Below are positions 16,091 through 24,748 of a DNA stretch of 54,124 nucleotides, piece after piece (positions within the stretch are counted from its first letter, which is position 1; each line of letters opens with the position of its first letter). The stretch is from Myxococcales bacterium. GTDB lineage: Bacteria; Myxococcota_A; Polyangia; Haliangiales; Haliangiaceae. Location: NCBI GenBank assembly GCA_947483555.1, contig CANKMW010000064.1, positions 1 through 54,124 of the forward strand, in the 5' to 3' direction. The notes under the pieces were generated by a model. It made no database searches, was not told where the DNA came from, and saw only the letters and a program-made list of their open reading frames with translations. A program made the translations under genes and the position numbers.

Positions 16091-17044
16091 ATGTTGCCCG
16101 TGTCATTGCGCGAACGTCTCGTGGTGCCGGTGATCGCCGCGCCGCTGTTCATCATCTCCAACCCCGATCTGGTGCTCGCGCAGTGCAAGGCCGGCGTGGT
16201 CGGCTCGTTCCCGGCCCTCAACGCGCGGCCCGCCGAGCTGCTGGAGGTGTGGCTGGCCCGCATCACGCGCGAGCTCGCCGAGCACGACGCCGCGCACCCG
16301 GAGCGACCGGCGGCGCCGTTCGCGGTGAATCAGATCGTGCACAAGTCGAACGACCGGCTCGAGCACGACCTGGCGCTGTGCGAGCAGTACCGGGTGCCGA
16401 TCATCATCACGTCGCTCGGCGCGCGCGAGGACCTGAACGCGCGCGTGCACGCGTGGGGCGGCATCGTGCTGCACGACGTGATCAACGTCGTGCACGCGAA
16501 GAAGGCGCTCGCCAAGGGCGCCGACGGGCTGATCGCGGTGTGCGCCGGCGCCGGCGGGCATGCGGGCACGACGTCGCCGTTCGCGCTGATCGAGGAGATC
16601 CGCAGCTTCTTTTCCGGCCCGCTCGCGCTGGCCGGTGCGATCGCCACCGGGCGCGGCGTGCTGGCGGCGCAGGCGCTGGGCGCTGACCTGGCGTATATCG
16701 GCTCGGCGTTCATCGCCACGCGCGAGGCCAACGCCGTCGACGCCTACAAGCAGGCGATCGTCGAGGGTGCCGCGGCCGACATCGTCTACACCAACCTGTT
16801 CACCGGCGTGCACGGCAACTACCTGCGAGCGTCGATCACCCAGGCCGGGCTCGATCCCGACCAGCTGCCGACCAGCGACCCGTCGAAGATGAACTTCGGC
16901 GGCGGCGCATCGGCCAAGGCGTGGAAGGACATCTGGGGCTGCGGCCAGGGCATCGCGGCGGTGCGGGAGGTGTCCCCGGCCGGCGAGCTGGTGGCCCGGC
17001 TGGTGCGCGAGTACACCGACGCGCGGCGCGCGCTGGCTGCGTGA
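16091..17044 (+). CDS. nitronate monooxygenase family flavoprotein
   Basis: A 317-residue FMN-dependent TIM-barrel enzyme of the 2-nitropropane dioxygenase/nitronate monooxygenase family, which oxidises alkyl nitronates to carbonyl compounds and nitrite. Diagnostic segments are APLFIISNPDLVLAQCKAG near the N-terminus, AVNQIVHKSN, GLIAVCAGAGGHAG near 155, and the phosphate-binding ALAGAIATGRGVLAAQALGA followed by YIGSAFIAT. Length is normal for the family. ATG 16091 is chosen over the longer upstream frame because homology begins there (VVPVIAAPLF). The two inverted repeats upstream suggest regulation by a repressor, perhaps inducible by a toxic nitro compound. The physiological substrate is unknown; some family members act on other substrates. 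Confidence 0.9.
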   Translation: MLPVSLRERLVVPVIAAPLFIISNPDLVLAQCKAGVVGSFPALNARPAELLEVWLARITRELAEHDAAHPERPAAPFAVNQIVHKSNDRLEHDLALCEQYRVPIIITSLGAREDLNARVHAWGGIVLHDVINVVHAKKALAKGADGLIAVCAGAGGHAGTTSPFALIEEIRSFFSGPLALAGAIATGRGVLAAQALGADLAYIGSAFIATREANAVDAYKQAIVEGAAADIVYTNLFTGVHGNYLRASITQAGLDPDQLPTSDPSKMNFGGGASAKAWKDIWGCGQGIAAVREVSPAGELVARLVREYTDARRALAA

Positions 17045-17103
17045 GCAGAGCGCCGGATCGCGGTCGGTCGTAAAAGCGGAGAGATCTCGGGGTCGTGGAG
17101 GAT

Positions 17104-17149
17104 AGGAGCCTGTCCCCCAACGCTTTCGCGCTCCGCGGCAAGATGGGGG
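17104..17149. repeat. dispersed GGAGCCTGTCCCC motif with inverted repeat
   Basis: AGGAGCCTGTCCCC at 17104-17117 recurs exactly at 21880-21893, and its complement core GGGGACAGG occurs at 41556-41564. Here CCCCCA (17114-17119) pairs with TGGGGG (17144-17149) around a GC-rich loop, immediately before the ECF sigma gene. It looks like a member of a dispersed intergenic element family. Confidence 0.5.
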
Positions 17150-17150
17150 C

Positions 17151-20100
17151 GTGGACGGTACGGCCGCTGATGACCCGAGCACCGAGGAGCTGCTGGCGCA
17201 CGCCGAGTGGTTGCGACGGCTGGCGCGGGCGCTGGTTGGCGAGGCGGCGGCCGACGATGTGGTGCAGGAGACGTACGAGGTCGCGCTGACGCAGCCGCCG
17301 AAGCGGGCGGGCGCGTTGCGGCCGTGGCTGGGAGGCGTGGCGCGGAACCTGGCGAAGATGAGGAAGCGAGCCGGGGCGCGGCGGGCGCGGCGGGAGGAAG
17401 CGGCGGCGGGCGCGCCGGCGGTGGCGGCGCCGGGGCCGGAAGAGCTGGTGGCGCGGGCGATGGTGCAGCAACGGGTCGCGACGATGGTGCTGGCGCTCGA
17501 TGAGCCGCTGCGATCGACGCTGCTCTTGCGTTACTACGAAGGGCTGTCGGCGGCCGAGATCGCGCGGGCCCAGGGTGTGCCGGCGGGGACGGTGCGGTGG
17601 CGGATCAAGCAGGCGCTCGACCAGGTGCGGGCGCGACTCGACGATGATCACGAAGGCGATCGCAAGCGATGGGTGCTGCTGGTGGCACCGCTCGCGCCGC
17701 CGATCGCACCGGCGGCACCCGCTGTCGGGACGTTGCTACTGAAAGGACTGGCCGTGAAATCTGGAACCAAGCTGGCCGCGCTCGTCGCGGTGTTGATCGC
17801 GCTCGTCGCCGGGACCCGCTACGCCGGGCTGTGGGGCCAGGGCAAGCCGAAGCCGGCGGCGGTGGTGGCGGTGAAGGATGCCAGGGTGGCGGCGGTGGCC
17901 GCCGGACGCGATCCGACCCGCGAGCCCGACGGCGGGCCGGCCGGCGGAGATCGGATGCGGCTGTTCCGCGACGACGATCCGCGTGGCGCGCTGCGGCTCG
18001 AGGGCGTCGTGATCGACGACGGCGACCAGGGCGTGGGCGGTGCGCGGGTCGCGATCGACGCCTCGCCACCGATCATCGTCGAGACCGAGACCGATGGGTC
18101 GTTCGTGTTCGAGGGGTTGATCGCGCGCGACTACCGCGTCGAGGCCACCGCGGCGGACGGATACGCCGGCCCGGCGCGGTTGCGCCTGACCGCCAAGGCG
18201 GAACCGGTGACGCTGCGACTGCGCAAGGGCGGTGTGGTCGAGGTCGTGGTGACCGATCGCGACGGCGGCAAGGCGGTCGAGGGCGCCGCGGTCGAGTTGC
18301 GCGCGCCGCTGGCGTGGCGCGGCGTGACCGGCGCTGACGGCGTGGCGACGCTGCGCGGCGTCGGGTCGGTGTGGGCGCCGGTGGCGGTGACCGCCAGAGG
18401 CTTCGCGCCGGCGGCGGTGATGATGTCGACCTCCGGCGATCCGCTGGCGCCGGTGCGGGTCGCGGTGACGCTCGGCCGCGGCGCCGCGGTCGCCGGCCGG
18501 GTCATCGACGACGGCGGCAAGCCGGTGGCCGGCGCGCGGGTGACCGCCGCGCTGGCGTCGGAGCCGTTCCCGGTGATCGATCCGCGCAAGGACGGCGTCG
18601 TCAGCGGCGCCGACGGCGCGTTCACGCTGCCGGCCCTGGCCGCCGGGACCTATCGCCTCATGGCCAGCGACGCCAGCCACGCCGCCGCCACGTCGACGCC
18701 GTTCGTCGTCGACGGTGTGAGCCCGCGCCACGGCTTCGAGCTGGTCGTGACGGCCGGCGGCGTCATCAAGGGCGTGGTCACCGACGGCGCCGGCCAGCCG
18801 GTCGGCGCCGCCGACGTTCGCGTGGTGACCCGTGGCCACGTCGACTGGCGCCCGCGCCGGCAGGCGTTCACGGACAACGACGGCCGCTTCACGATCGCTG
18901 GCCTGCCCCGCCGCGCCGTCGAGGTCGTGGCCTGGCACCCGTCGGGCGCATCGGCGATCACCGCCGCCGACCTGGTCACGAAGCGCGACCACGACGTGAC
19001 GCTGGTGCTCGACGTGACCGGCGCGATCGCCGGCGCGGTCGTCGATGCCGCCGGCGAGCCGGTCGGCGACGCCCAGGTGATCGCCGAGCCGGTGTGGAGC
19101 GGCGGAACCGCCGATCGGTCGGCGTGGCAGGTGCGCGGCGTCCAGCAGGCGGTCACCGACGCCGGCGGCCAGTTCCGCTTCGCCGGCCTGCCCGCCGGCA
19201 GCTACAGCGTGCGCGCCGCGCGCCCCGCCGCCGCCGAGCACGCGCTGTGGCAGGGCAAGGGCATGACCGCAAAGCCGGGCGATCCGCCGCTCACGCTCGT
19301 GCTCGCCGCCGACGGCGGCGTCACCGGCAAGGTCGCGTTCGCGGACGGCAAGCCGCCCGCGCTGTTCACCGTCGAGGTCGGTGGCGGCCACGCGGTGCCG
19401 GTCGCGAGCAAGGACGGCAGCTTCTCCGCCGACGCACCGGCCGGCACGGTCAGCGTGCGCATCGCCGGGCCCGGCTTCGTGCCCCGGCGCGCCGACGCCA
19501 CCGTCGAGGACGGCAAGCGCGCCGACCTCGGCACCATCACCGTCGAGGCCGGCCGCTCGGTGAGCGGCGTCGTGCTCGACGCCGACGGCGCGCCGGTGGC
19601 CGGAGCCAGGGTCGCGGCCGGCGCGCTGCTGACCGGCGGCGGCGGCGAGCTCTACATCGAAGACGAGAGCATCAACGCGCGCAGCACCGAGACCGACGTC
19701 GACGGCCGCTACCTGCTGACCGGCTTCGGACCCCACGCGCTCACGGTGGTCGGCGGCAAGGACGGCGCCGGCCGCTCGAGCAGCGTGGCGGTGGCCCGCG
19801 GTCCCGACAGCGCGGTCGTCGACCTGGTCCTGCAACCGGTCGGCGGGGTCGACGGCAAGGTGACCCGCGCCGGCCAGCCGCTCACCGACACCGTCGTGAT
19901 CGCCAACCCGATCGGCGCCACGTCGTCGAACTTCTTCGTGGTCACCGGCCCCGACGGCAGCTTCGCCTTCGACGCCCTCACCGCCGGCCAGTACTTCGTG
20001 TACCCGATGCTGGGCGGCGGCGGCGGCCGCCCCAAGGACATGGTGATGCGCACGCTCGAGGTGACCGCCGGCAAGCGGACCGCGGTGACGATCGACGCCT

Positions 20101-20498
20101 CGCCAGGCGCCGGCAAGCTGACGGTGTCGGTCAAGACCGACGCCGGCGAGCGGGTGAAGATGGCGCAGCTGATCGTGGTGCAGGCGGTGGTCGACGCGCC
20201 CACCATGGAGGCGCTGCGCGACGGCAGCTTCCTGCCGCCCGGGCTGCGCGACGGCGGCACGCTGATGATGCACATCCGCGCCGCGATGGGCGGTTACGCC
20301 GAGATCGAGGAGATGCGCCCCGGCCGCTACACCGCGTGCGCCGTCGTGTTGCCGATCGGCGACGACGCGTCAAAGATGGGCGAGCTGATGGAGCAGGCCG
20401 AACAGCTGCCCATGAAGTGCGCGCCGGCACCGGTCACCGCGACGCCGTCCGAGGTGACCATCGTGGTCCCGGTGGCGTGGACGCAGCCGACGCCGTAG
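17151..20498 (+). CDS. membrane-tethered ECF sigma factor with periplasmic carboxypeptidase-regulatory-like repeats
   Basis: A single frame of 1115 residues from GTG 17151. Residues about 10-75 are sigma region 2 (VGEAAADDVVQETYEVAL, WLGGVARNLAKMRKR). Residues about 110-165 are sigma region 4 with its helix-turn-helix (EGLSAAEIARAQGVPAGTVR). One hydrophobic span (about 204-225, LAALVAVLIALVAG) follows. The remaining about 870 residues are roughly eight carboxypeptidase-D-regulatory/CNA-B-like beta units of the pattern G-x-V-x-D-x2-G-x-P-V-x-G-A, a strand, then DG-x-F-x-F-x-GL-x2-G-x-Y-x-V. The last 100 residues are a diverged unit. Predicted topology puts the sigma domain inside and the repeats in the periplasm, so no separate anti-sigma factor would be needed for tethering. 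Release by proteolysis is an inference. No anti-sigma gene is adjacent. The frame is uninterrupted across the junction, so this is not a fusion of two called genes. Confidence 0.9.
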   Translation: MDGTAADDPSTEELLAHAEWLRRLARALVGEAAADDVVQETYEVALTQPPKRAGALRPWLGGVARNLAKMRKRAGARRARREEAAAGAPAVAAPGPEELVARAMVQQRVATMVLALDEPLRSTLLLRYYEGLSAAEIARAQGVPAGTVRWRIKQALDQVRARLDDDHEGDRKRWVLLVAPLAPPIAPAAPAVGTLLLKGLAVKSGTKLAALVAVLIALVAGTRYAGLWGQGKPKPAAVVAVKDARVAAVAAGRDPTREPDGGPAGGDRMRLFRDDDPRGALRLEGVVIDDGDQGVGGARVAIDASPPIIVETETDGSFVFEGLIARDYRVEATAADGYAGPARLRLTAKAEPVTLRLRKGGVVEVVVTDRDGGKAVEGAAVELRAPLAWRGVTGADGVATLRGVGSVWAPVAVTARGFAPAAVMMSTSGDPLAPVRVAVTLGRGAAVAGRVIDDGGKPVAGARVTAALASEPFPVIDPRKDGVVSGADGAFTLPALAAGTYRLMASDASHAAATSTPFVVDGVSPRHGFELVVTAGGVIKGVVTDGAGQPVGAADVRVVTRGHVDWRPRRQAFTDNDGRFTIAGLPRRAVEVVAWHPSGASAITAADLVTKRDHDVTLVLDVTGAIAGAVVDAAGEPVGDAQVIAEPVWSGGTADRSAWQVRGVQQAVTDAGGQFRFAGLPAGSYSVRAARPAAAEHALWQGKGMTAKPGDPPLTLVLAADGGVTGKVAFADGKPPALFTVEVGGGHAVPVASKDGSFSADAPAGTVSVRIAGPGFVPRRADATVEDGKRADLGTITVEAGRSVSGVVLDADGAPVAGARVAAGALLTGGGGELYIEDESINARSTETDVDGRYLLTGFGPHALTVVGGKDGAGRSSSVAVARGPDSAVVDLVLQPVGGVDGKVTRAGQPLTDTVVIANPIGATSSNFFVVTGPDGSFAFDALTAGQYFVYPMLGGGGGRPKDMVMRTLEVTAGKRTAVTIDASPGAGKLTVSVKTDAGERVKMAQLIVVQAVVDAPTMEALRDGSFLPPGLRDGGTLMMHIRAAMGGYAEIEEMRPGRYTACAVVLPIGDDASKMGELMEQAEQLPMKCAPAPVTATPSEVTIVVPVAWTQPTP

Positions 20499-20602
20499 CC
20501 GACGCCGACGCCGACGCCGAAACCGTAGCCGACGCCGAAACCGACGCCGAAACCGAAACCGAAGCCGAAACCGAAACCGACGCCGAAACCGACGCCGAGA
20601 CC
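20489..20602. repeat. hexanucleotide tandem repeat (GACGCC/GAAACC)n, 19 units
   Basis: Nineteen consecutive 6-nt units, mostly GACGCC or GAAACC with GTAGCC, GAAGCC and GAGACC variants. The tract contains the stop codon of the ECF sigma gene (TAG in a GTAGCC unit) and ends 2 nt before the stop of the convergent gene, so the whole gap is repeat. The complementary GGTTTC repeat fills another convergent gap at 29788-29841. Confidence 0.85.
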
Positions 20603-20603
20603 G

Positions 20604-21056
20604 TCAGCGCGACGACAGCGACGTGCAGTTCGAGCCGATCTCGATCGTACCCAGACCTGGGCCGACCGTGATCGAATCGACGCCGTTGTCGGAGGCGTCG
20701 ACGATCCAGAACATGTCGCCGGGTTGGAACGAGTGCGAGTTGACGCTGTTCGACGAGATCGACGACGTCGTGCCGCTGCCGTACTTGGGCTTGTCGCCGT
20801 AGAACACCCGCACCGTGCTCGGGCACGACGACCGGATCGTCACCGAAACCGGACCGGCCGGCGCCGGTGCACCGCCACCACCGGCGCCACCACCCGACGG
20901 CGGCGGGGGCTGCGACTGACCGTACGGATCTCCGCCGCCGCCACCCCCACCCCCGCCGCCGCCCTGGTAGCCACCGCCGCCCGCGGGTTGCTGCGACTGC
21001 ACCGGGATGAAACAGGCCGCGAAACCGAGCGCGGCCACTGCAAAGATGCGCGTCAT
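20604..21056 (-). CDS. glycine-rich small lipoprotein
   Basis: A 150-residue protein from ATG 21056. The signal peptide ends in a plausible lipobox (GFAAC near residue 15), followed by a Gln/Gly/Pro-rich low-complexity segment with an uninterrupted run of eleven Gly. The C-terminal 80 residues are a compact domain with two Cys (SVTIRSSCPSTVRVFYGDKP ... SNCTSL), which recalls small conserved domains of other myxobacterial hypothetical proteins. Function unknown. A TAGCGT hexamer lies 7 nt before the ATG. The 3' end abuts the hexamer repeat. Confidence 0.7.
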   Translation of the reverse strand: MTRIFAVAALGFAACFIPVQSQQPAGGGGYQGGGGGGGGGGGDPYGQSQPPPPSGGGAGGGGAPAPAGPVSVTIRSSCPSTVRVFYGDKPKYGSGTTSSISSNSVNSHSFQPGDMFWIVDASDNGVDSITVGPGLGTIEIGSNCTSLSSR

Positions 21057-21063
21057 GGCCGGC

Positions 21064-21069
21064 ACGCTA
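21064..21069 (-). promoter_or_regulatory. candidate -10 hexamer TAGCGT
   Basis: Seven nt before the ATG of the glycine-rich lipoprotein gene, with no ribosome-binding site between. Confidence 0.45.
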
Positions 21070-21205
21070 CCCCGCCGTGCCGGCCGGTGCCACGACCGCG
21101 TGACGCCAGACATCTGCCAGATCGTTGGAAGCTCACCACCACCCGGTCCGGGCAGCGGTCGAACCTGGCGATTCTTCACGCCGACTGCCGCGGACTGTGG
21201 CTTGC

Positions 21206-21211
21206 TATCAC
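21206..21211 (+). promoter_or_regulatory. candidate -10 hexamer TATCAC
   Basis: Seven nt before the GTG start at 21219; weaker than the other TAnnnT cases because the last base is C. Confidence 0.35.
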
Positions 21212-21218
21212 CTCGACC

Positions 21219-21833
21219 GTGCGTGCCGCCGTCCTGTCCCTTGCCGCCGTGGCGGCGACCGCCTGTACCGAACAGCGGACGCAGGGCGACGAGCTGTTCG
21301 GGTCGTGGAGTCAGGTCGACGTCGGGACCGCGGTCGGCCAGCAATGGCTGTTCCGCGATGACCTCACGTTCGAGAAGAGCGGCGAGCTCACCGGCGCCGG
21401 CACGTTCTTCGTCGAGGGACGCCAGCTCACCGTCGAGGATTTCCCGGACCCGCAAGGCGCCGATCGGCTGGCGTTCAACTATGTCGCCACCACGTCGCAC
21501 TGGCTCGAGACTGCGGCGTTCGCCGTCGGTCCGGTCCGCGGGCGGGTCGGGACCTGGCGCGGCACCTCCGAGAACCTGGTCGACCAGCTGCACCTCGACG
21601 TCACGTTCGACCTGCGCGCGGATGGCAGCGCCCACGAGACGCGCCGGGTCACCGGCCCCGATACCGACGAGCTCTGCGAGGGGGAGGGCACCTGGGCCGA
21701 CTCGCCGACCGGCTCGAGCTTCCGCGTCACGCTCACCATCGTCTGCCCGGACCAGACCTTCACCGGCTCGCACCAGCTGTGGCGCCTCGGCGACGCGATC
21801 GGCGGCCCGCTGTACGAGCGGGTGTCGTTCTGA
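21219..21833 (+). CDS. lipoprotein of unknown function
   Basis: A 204-residue protein from GTG 21219, the only start that gives a short basic n-region, hydrophobic core and lipobox (VAATAC-TEQ). The mature part is beta-rich with repeated phrases of the type GSWSQVDVG, GTWRGTSEN and GTWADSPTG, like lipocalin/META-type small barrels that describe a GxW pattern. That resemblance is loose. It has two further Cys (ELCEG, IVCPD) that could form a disulfide. It converges on the PIG-L gene across 62 nt containing the GGAGCCTGTCCCC motif. Confidence 0.65.
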   Translation: MRAAVLSLAAVAATACTEQRTQGDELFGSWSQVDVGTAVGQQWLFRDDLTFEKSGELTGAGTFFVEGRQLTVEDFPDPQGADRLAFNYVATTSHWLETAAFAVGPVRGRVGTWRGTSENLVDQLHLDVTFDLRADGSAHETRRVTGPDTDELCEGEGTWADSPTGSSFRVTLTIVCPDQTFTGSHQLWRLGDAIGGPLYERVSF

Positions 21834-21879
21834 TCGCGATCGGTCCTGAAACCCGAATGATTCTGTAGAGCTCGGACCC

Positions 21880-21893
21880 AGGAGCCTGTCCCC
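21880..21893. repeat. second copy of the AGGAGCCTGTCCCC motif
   Basis: Identical over 14 bp to 17104-17117; here it lies in a convergent gap 2 nt from the PIG-L stop codon. Confidence 0.5.
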
Positions 21894-21895
21894 TC

Positions 21896-22528
21896 TCAGA
21901 TCCGGACGCGGAGGGCCTCGTAGGATTCGGCGTAGGCGAAGCCGCTGATGCGGCCCATGGCGCGCGCCAGGTCGCGGCTCGAATCGAGATCGAGGTTGGC
22001 GAGCTGCGACTGGTGGGCCGAGATCGCGCCGATCTTGCGCTCGATGGTGGTCGAGATGTCGGCGAAGCACTGGCCGAGCGAGCGCGACTGCGCGTTCATC
22101 TCCGGGCTCGACAGGTAGGCCAGCAGATCGCACGGCGTGCGGCGTAGCGCCGACACCGTGGCGCGGTTGACCAGGCCGTGATCCCAGTGCAGGTCGTGGG
22201 CCGAGTGGGTGATGACCAGATCCGGCTTGACCTCGTTGACCAGCGCGTCGAAGCGGCCGACCAGCTCGTGCATCGAGATGTCCTCGACCCGGCACTGCTT
22301 CTCCTCGTAGACGATGAACAGCTGGGCGCCGATCGCCCGCGCGCCGGCGTGGGCCTCGCGAGTGCGCTCCTCGGCGCGGTTGGGGACGCTGACCACCGCC
22401 ATGGTCACGCTGGCGCCCTCGTCGACCAGCCGGGCGAGCAGACCGCCGGCGCCGACCTCGAGATCGTCGGGGTGAGCGCCGAACGCGAGCACGCGGCCGC
22501 CCTTCTCTTCGTCGAAGATGCGGTTCAT
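21896..22528 (-). CDS. PIG-L/LmbE-family zinc deacetylase
   Basis: A 210-residue protein of the N-acetylglucosaminyl deacetylase (LmbE/PIG-L) fold. The metal-binding AHPDD motif lies near residue 18 (VLAFGAHPDDLEVGAGG), and the second metal site is in THSAHDLHWDH near 110. The catalytic Asp is expected in AHPDD. Family members remove N-acetyl groups from GlcNAc-containing lipids, mycothiol precursors or nucleotide sugars. It is the last gene of a three-gene minus-strand operon; its ATG overlaps the stop of the WbqC-like gene (ATGA). The context suggests action on an amino-sugar of the polysaccharide made by the GT2 upstream. Confidence 0.88.
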   Translation of the reverse strand: MNRIFDEEKGGRVLAFGAHPDDLEVGAGGLLARLVDEGASVTMAVVSVPNRAEERTREAHAGARAIGAQLFIVYEEKQCRVEDISMHELVGRFDALVNEVKPDLVITHSAHDLHWDHGLVNRATVSALRRTPCDLLAYLSSPEMNAQSRSLGQCFADISTTIERKIGAISAHQSQLANLDLDSSRDLARAMGRISGFAYAESYEALRVRI

Positions 22529-23256
22529 GAGATGCCTCCGGCGTGGCGCTGGACCGCGTCGCCGAGCAGGAGCTGCCGGCTGTCGGGTCCACAGTTGAGG
22601 AGCAGATCGAGGAACGCGAGGTTGGGTACGAAGCCGAGCTGCGCATAACGCTGCGGATAGGTCGGGTGCGCGAAGCTCTGCCACATGACGGTGATGCCGG
22701 CCCGGCGCAGCGCCTCGACATCGAGGTAGTCGGTCGAGCCGCCGCGGCCCGACAGGTAGACGTGGGCGCCGACCTTGCGGCACAGGTCGATGATGCGATC
22801 GGTCTTCTGGCCCTCGAGGCCGAGCGAGGACGACTGCAGGACCGGCCCGGTGATGGCGAGCCAGCGCCGGGCCAGCTCGAGCATGTGGAGGTCGAGGTCG
22901 ACCAGCCGCTGCCACGGACGCGTGAAGACGTCCTCGAGCTCGGCGGCGTAGGCGGCCCAGTGCGGCGCCTTGCCGTAGTGGGTGCGCAGCGTCATCCAGG
23001 CTCGCCGCTGCCAGTGCTCCCTGGGGCTGCCGCCATTGGCGATGCGCTTGTCGCAGATACGATCGCTCTGCGCGCCGCGCTCGAGCGGCACCGTCAACCA
23101 CGCCGCGCCGTTGTTGAGCTTGATGCGCTGCCGGTTCTGGTAGTTCTGCGCCTCGTATTGCAGGTCGTCCATCACGACGAAGACGTCGGCCTTGATCAGC
23201 TTGTCGAGGTAGCCGAGCCACGGCAGGTAGTGCGGCTGGTGCGCGGCGACGATCAC
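22525..23256 (-). CDS. WbqC-like family protein
   Basis: A 243-residue protein from GTG 23256, which overlaps the stop of the glycosyltransferase gene (GTGA). The family signature is complete at the N-terminus (AAHQPHYLPWLGYLDKL, then DVFVVMDDLQYE and NRQRIKLNNGAAWLTVPLE) and the C-terminus (GGSTDYLDVEALRRAGI, FAHPTYPQ). WbqC-like proteins occur in O-antigen and exopolysaccharide clusters. Their chemistry is not firmly established; a role in amino-sugar modification is usually suggested. The longer upstream frame is low-complexity and lies inside the glycosyltransferase gene, so it is excluded. Confidence 0.88.
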   Translation of the reverse strand: MIVAAHQPHYLPWLGYLDKLIKADVFVVMDDLQYEAQNYQNRQRIKLNNGAAWLTVPLERGAQSDRICDKRIANGGSPREHWQRRAWMTLRTHYGKAPHWAAYAAELEDVFTRPWQRLVDLDLHMLELARRWLAITGPVLQSSSLGLEGQKTDRIIDLCRKVGAHVYLSGRGGSTDYLDVEALRRAGITVMWQSFAHPTYPQRYAQLGFVPNLAFLDLLLNCGPDSRQLLLGDAVQRHAGGIS

Positions 23257-24485
23257 GGCGGGGCTCCGGGCAGCGCCGCCGGCGCCGGCTGCGGCTGCGG
23301 CGTGCCGGCGACGTGACCGCGGGTCTCCCAGCTCGAGGTGTCGAGCGTGAACAGGCCGAGCGGCGTGAGCAGCATGTACGCGACCGGCATGAGCACGGCC
23401 ATGGGCAAGAACGCGATCGGGTGCACGCGCAGCCACGGCGGCAACTTTCGGGTCGTCGGCGCGAACCAGTAGATCAAGCCGAACGCGGCGATCACCGCGA
23501 TGTGGAACATCGCCAGATCGAGGAACTCACCCTCGAGAACGTGATTGACGATCACGAACGGATAGACCAGAAGCAGCATGAACATCGACAGGTACTGGAT
23601 GCACAGCAGCGGGTGCAGCTTCCAGGCGTGGCCGATGCCGAGCGCGAAGTCGACGACGTTGGAGCGCTTCCAGCGCAACTGCTGGTTGAAGTAGCTGCGC
23701 AGGTCGGTGGGCGCCTTGGTGAAGCACATGGCGTCCATCGTCATGACGGTGCGCCAGCCGTGCTTGACGATCTGGTGGGTCAGGAAGCGGTCCTCGCCGT
23801 ACTTGATCGGCACGCCGAGGATGTTGCGGTTCTCGAGGATGGGCTCGAGGTGGATGAGGACGTGGCGGCGATAGGCGGTCAGGCACCCCGACAGACACAT
23901 CACGCTCTTGAGCGAGCGCTCGAGGTTCTTGAGGTGCTCCTGGCCGAAGTAGTACTTGATGGTCTGGAGCTTGGAGAGCCAGTTGTCGTTGGGGTTGGAG
24001 ACGTGGACCCGGCCGCCGACCGCGGCGATGTCGGGCGCCGTGAAGCGGGCGACCAGCTCCCTGAGCGCGGTCGGGAAGATGATGACGTCGGAGTCGACCG
24101 AGACGATGATCTCGGAGCTCGACTCGCGCACAGCGTGGTTGATGCCCTTGCGCTTGCCCATGTTGTACGGGTTGCGCAGGACGCGGACGTTGTCGAACTC
24201 TCGTGCGCCCTTGCACGCCCACTCGTAGCTGTCGTCGGTCGAGCAGTCATCGACGACCGTGATCTGGAGCTTCTCCTTGGGATAGTCCAGCCTGGCCAGG
24301 CTGACGATGGTGTCGTAGATCGACTTGCCCTCGTTGTAGAGCGGCACGACCACGGTCACCGTCGGTTCGTAGCCGCGGATCTTCTCGTCGAACTTCTTGC
24401 CCTTGAACAGGGCGAGGTAGAGCCCGAACACGTAGCGATTCAGGAAGACGATGAAGATGAAGAGGTAGATCGGGAAGTTGGACAA
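23253..24485 (-). CDS. processive family-2 glycosyltransferase (hyaluronan/chitin synthase-like)
   Basis: A 410-residue membrane glycosyltransferase. An N-terminal span (FPIYLFIFIVFLNRYVFGLY) precedes a GT-A domain with VVPLYNEG, TVVDDCSTDDS, the metal-binding VDSDV, GGRVHVSNPND, GEDRFLTHQ and the acceptor-site QQLRWKR. These are the D, DxD, ED and QxxRW signatures of HasA/NodC-type synthases. Three to four C-terminal spans form the expected translocation channel, and the tail is Pro/Ala-rich. The start is TTG 24485, preceded by GGGAG at a good distance; upstream codons are not protein-like. It would polymerise a UDP-sugar and extrude the chain. It leads the operon with WbqC-like and PIG-L genes and is divergent from export genes. 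Confidence 0.9.
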   Translation of the reverse strand: MSNFPIYLFIFIVFLNRYVFGLYLALFKGKKFDEKIRGYEPTVTVVVPLYNEGKSIYDTIVSLARLDYPKEKLQITVVDDCSTDDSYEWACKGAREFDNVRVLRNPYNMGKRKGINHAVRESSSEIIVSVDSDVIIFPTALRELVARFTAPDIAAVGGRVHVSNPNDNWLSKLQTIKYYFGQEHLKNLERSLKSVMCLSGCLTAYRRHVLIHLEPILENRNILGVPIKYGEDRFLTHQIVKHGWRTVMTMDAMCFTKAPTDLRSYFNQQLRWKRSNVVDFALGIGHAWKLHPLLCIQYLSMFMLLLVYPFVIVNHVLEGEFLDLAMFHIAVIAAFGLIYWFAPTTRKLPPWLRVHPIAFLPMAVLMPVAYMLLTPLGLFTLDTSSWETRGHVAGTPQPQPAPAALPGAPP

Positions 24486-24748
24486 GCGGGCTCCCGTCCG
24501 GGGTCGGGATCGAGCGGAACAGCAAGAGCGGTGCCGGAGGTCCGGTCGGTGCGGTCCCTGACGTCGCCGCTGCTTGGCGTGGGGCCCCGGCGTCGGATCG
24601 GGGTACGCGGTCATCGATCTGGGGGAGCGGCACTCCACGCCCCGCACATGTGAGCCGGCTTGCTCCGCGCAGATCGCGCAGCGCCTCGGCGTGGCGATGT
24701 TCTTGCACAACCGAAACTCGTCCGCCGCCCTCCTGCCGACCGCCCAAC
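24486..24748. other. divergent promoter region of the polysaccharide locus
   Basis: 263 nt between the TTG of the glycosyltransferase gene (minus) and the ATG of the HlyD-like gene (plus). A GGGAG ribosome-binding site lies just before the TTG. No TAnnnT hexamer is correctly placed for a leaderless start on either side, so both operons probably have real leaders. No operator-like palindrome was found. Confidence 0.45.

Noticed and set aside
17736..20273. 845-codon minus-strand frame opposite the ECF sigma gene
   Set aside because: Arises from the repeated GC-rich codons of the beta repeats; His/Arg/Asp-rich and not protein-like.
18371..20671. 766-codon plus-strand frame inside the ECF sigma gene
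   Set aside because: Out of frame with the conserved repeats, Arg-rich throughout, and its end is only the translated hexamer repeat.
20724..21218. N-terminal extension of the lipoprotein gene at 21219
   Set aside because: The frame is open, but it is antisense to the glycine-rich lipoprotein and would bury the signal peptide of the downstream protein.
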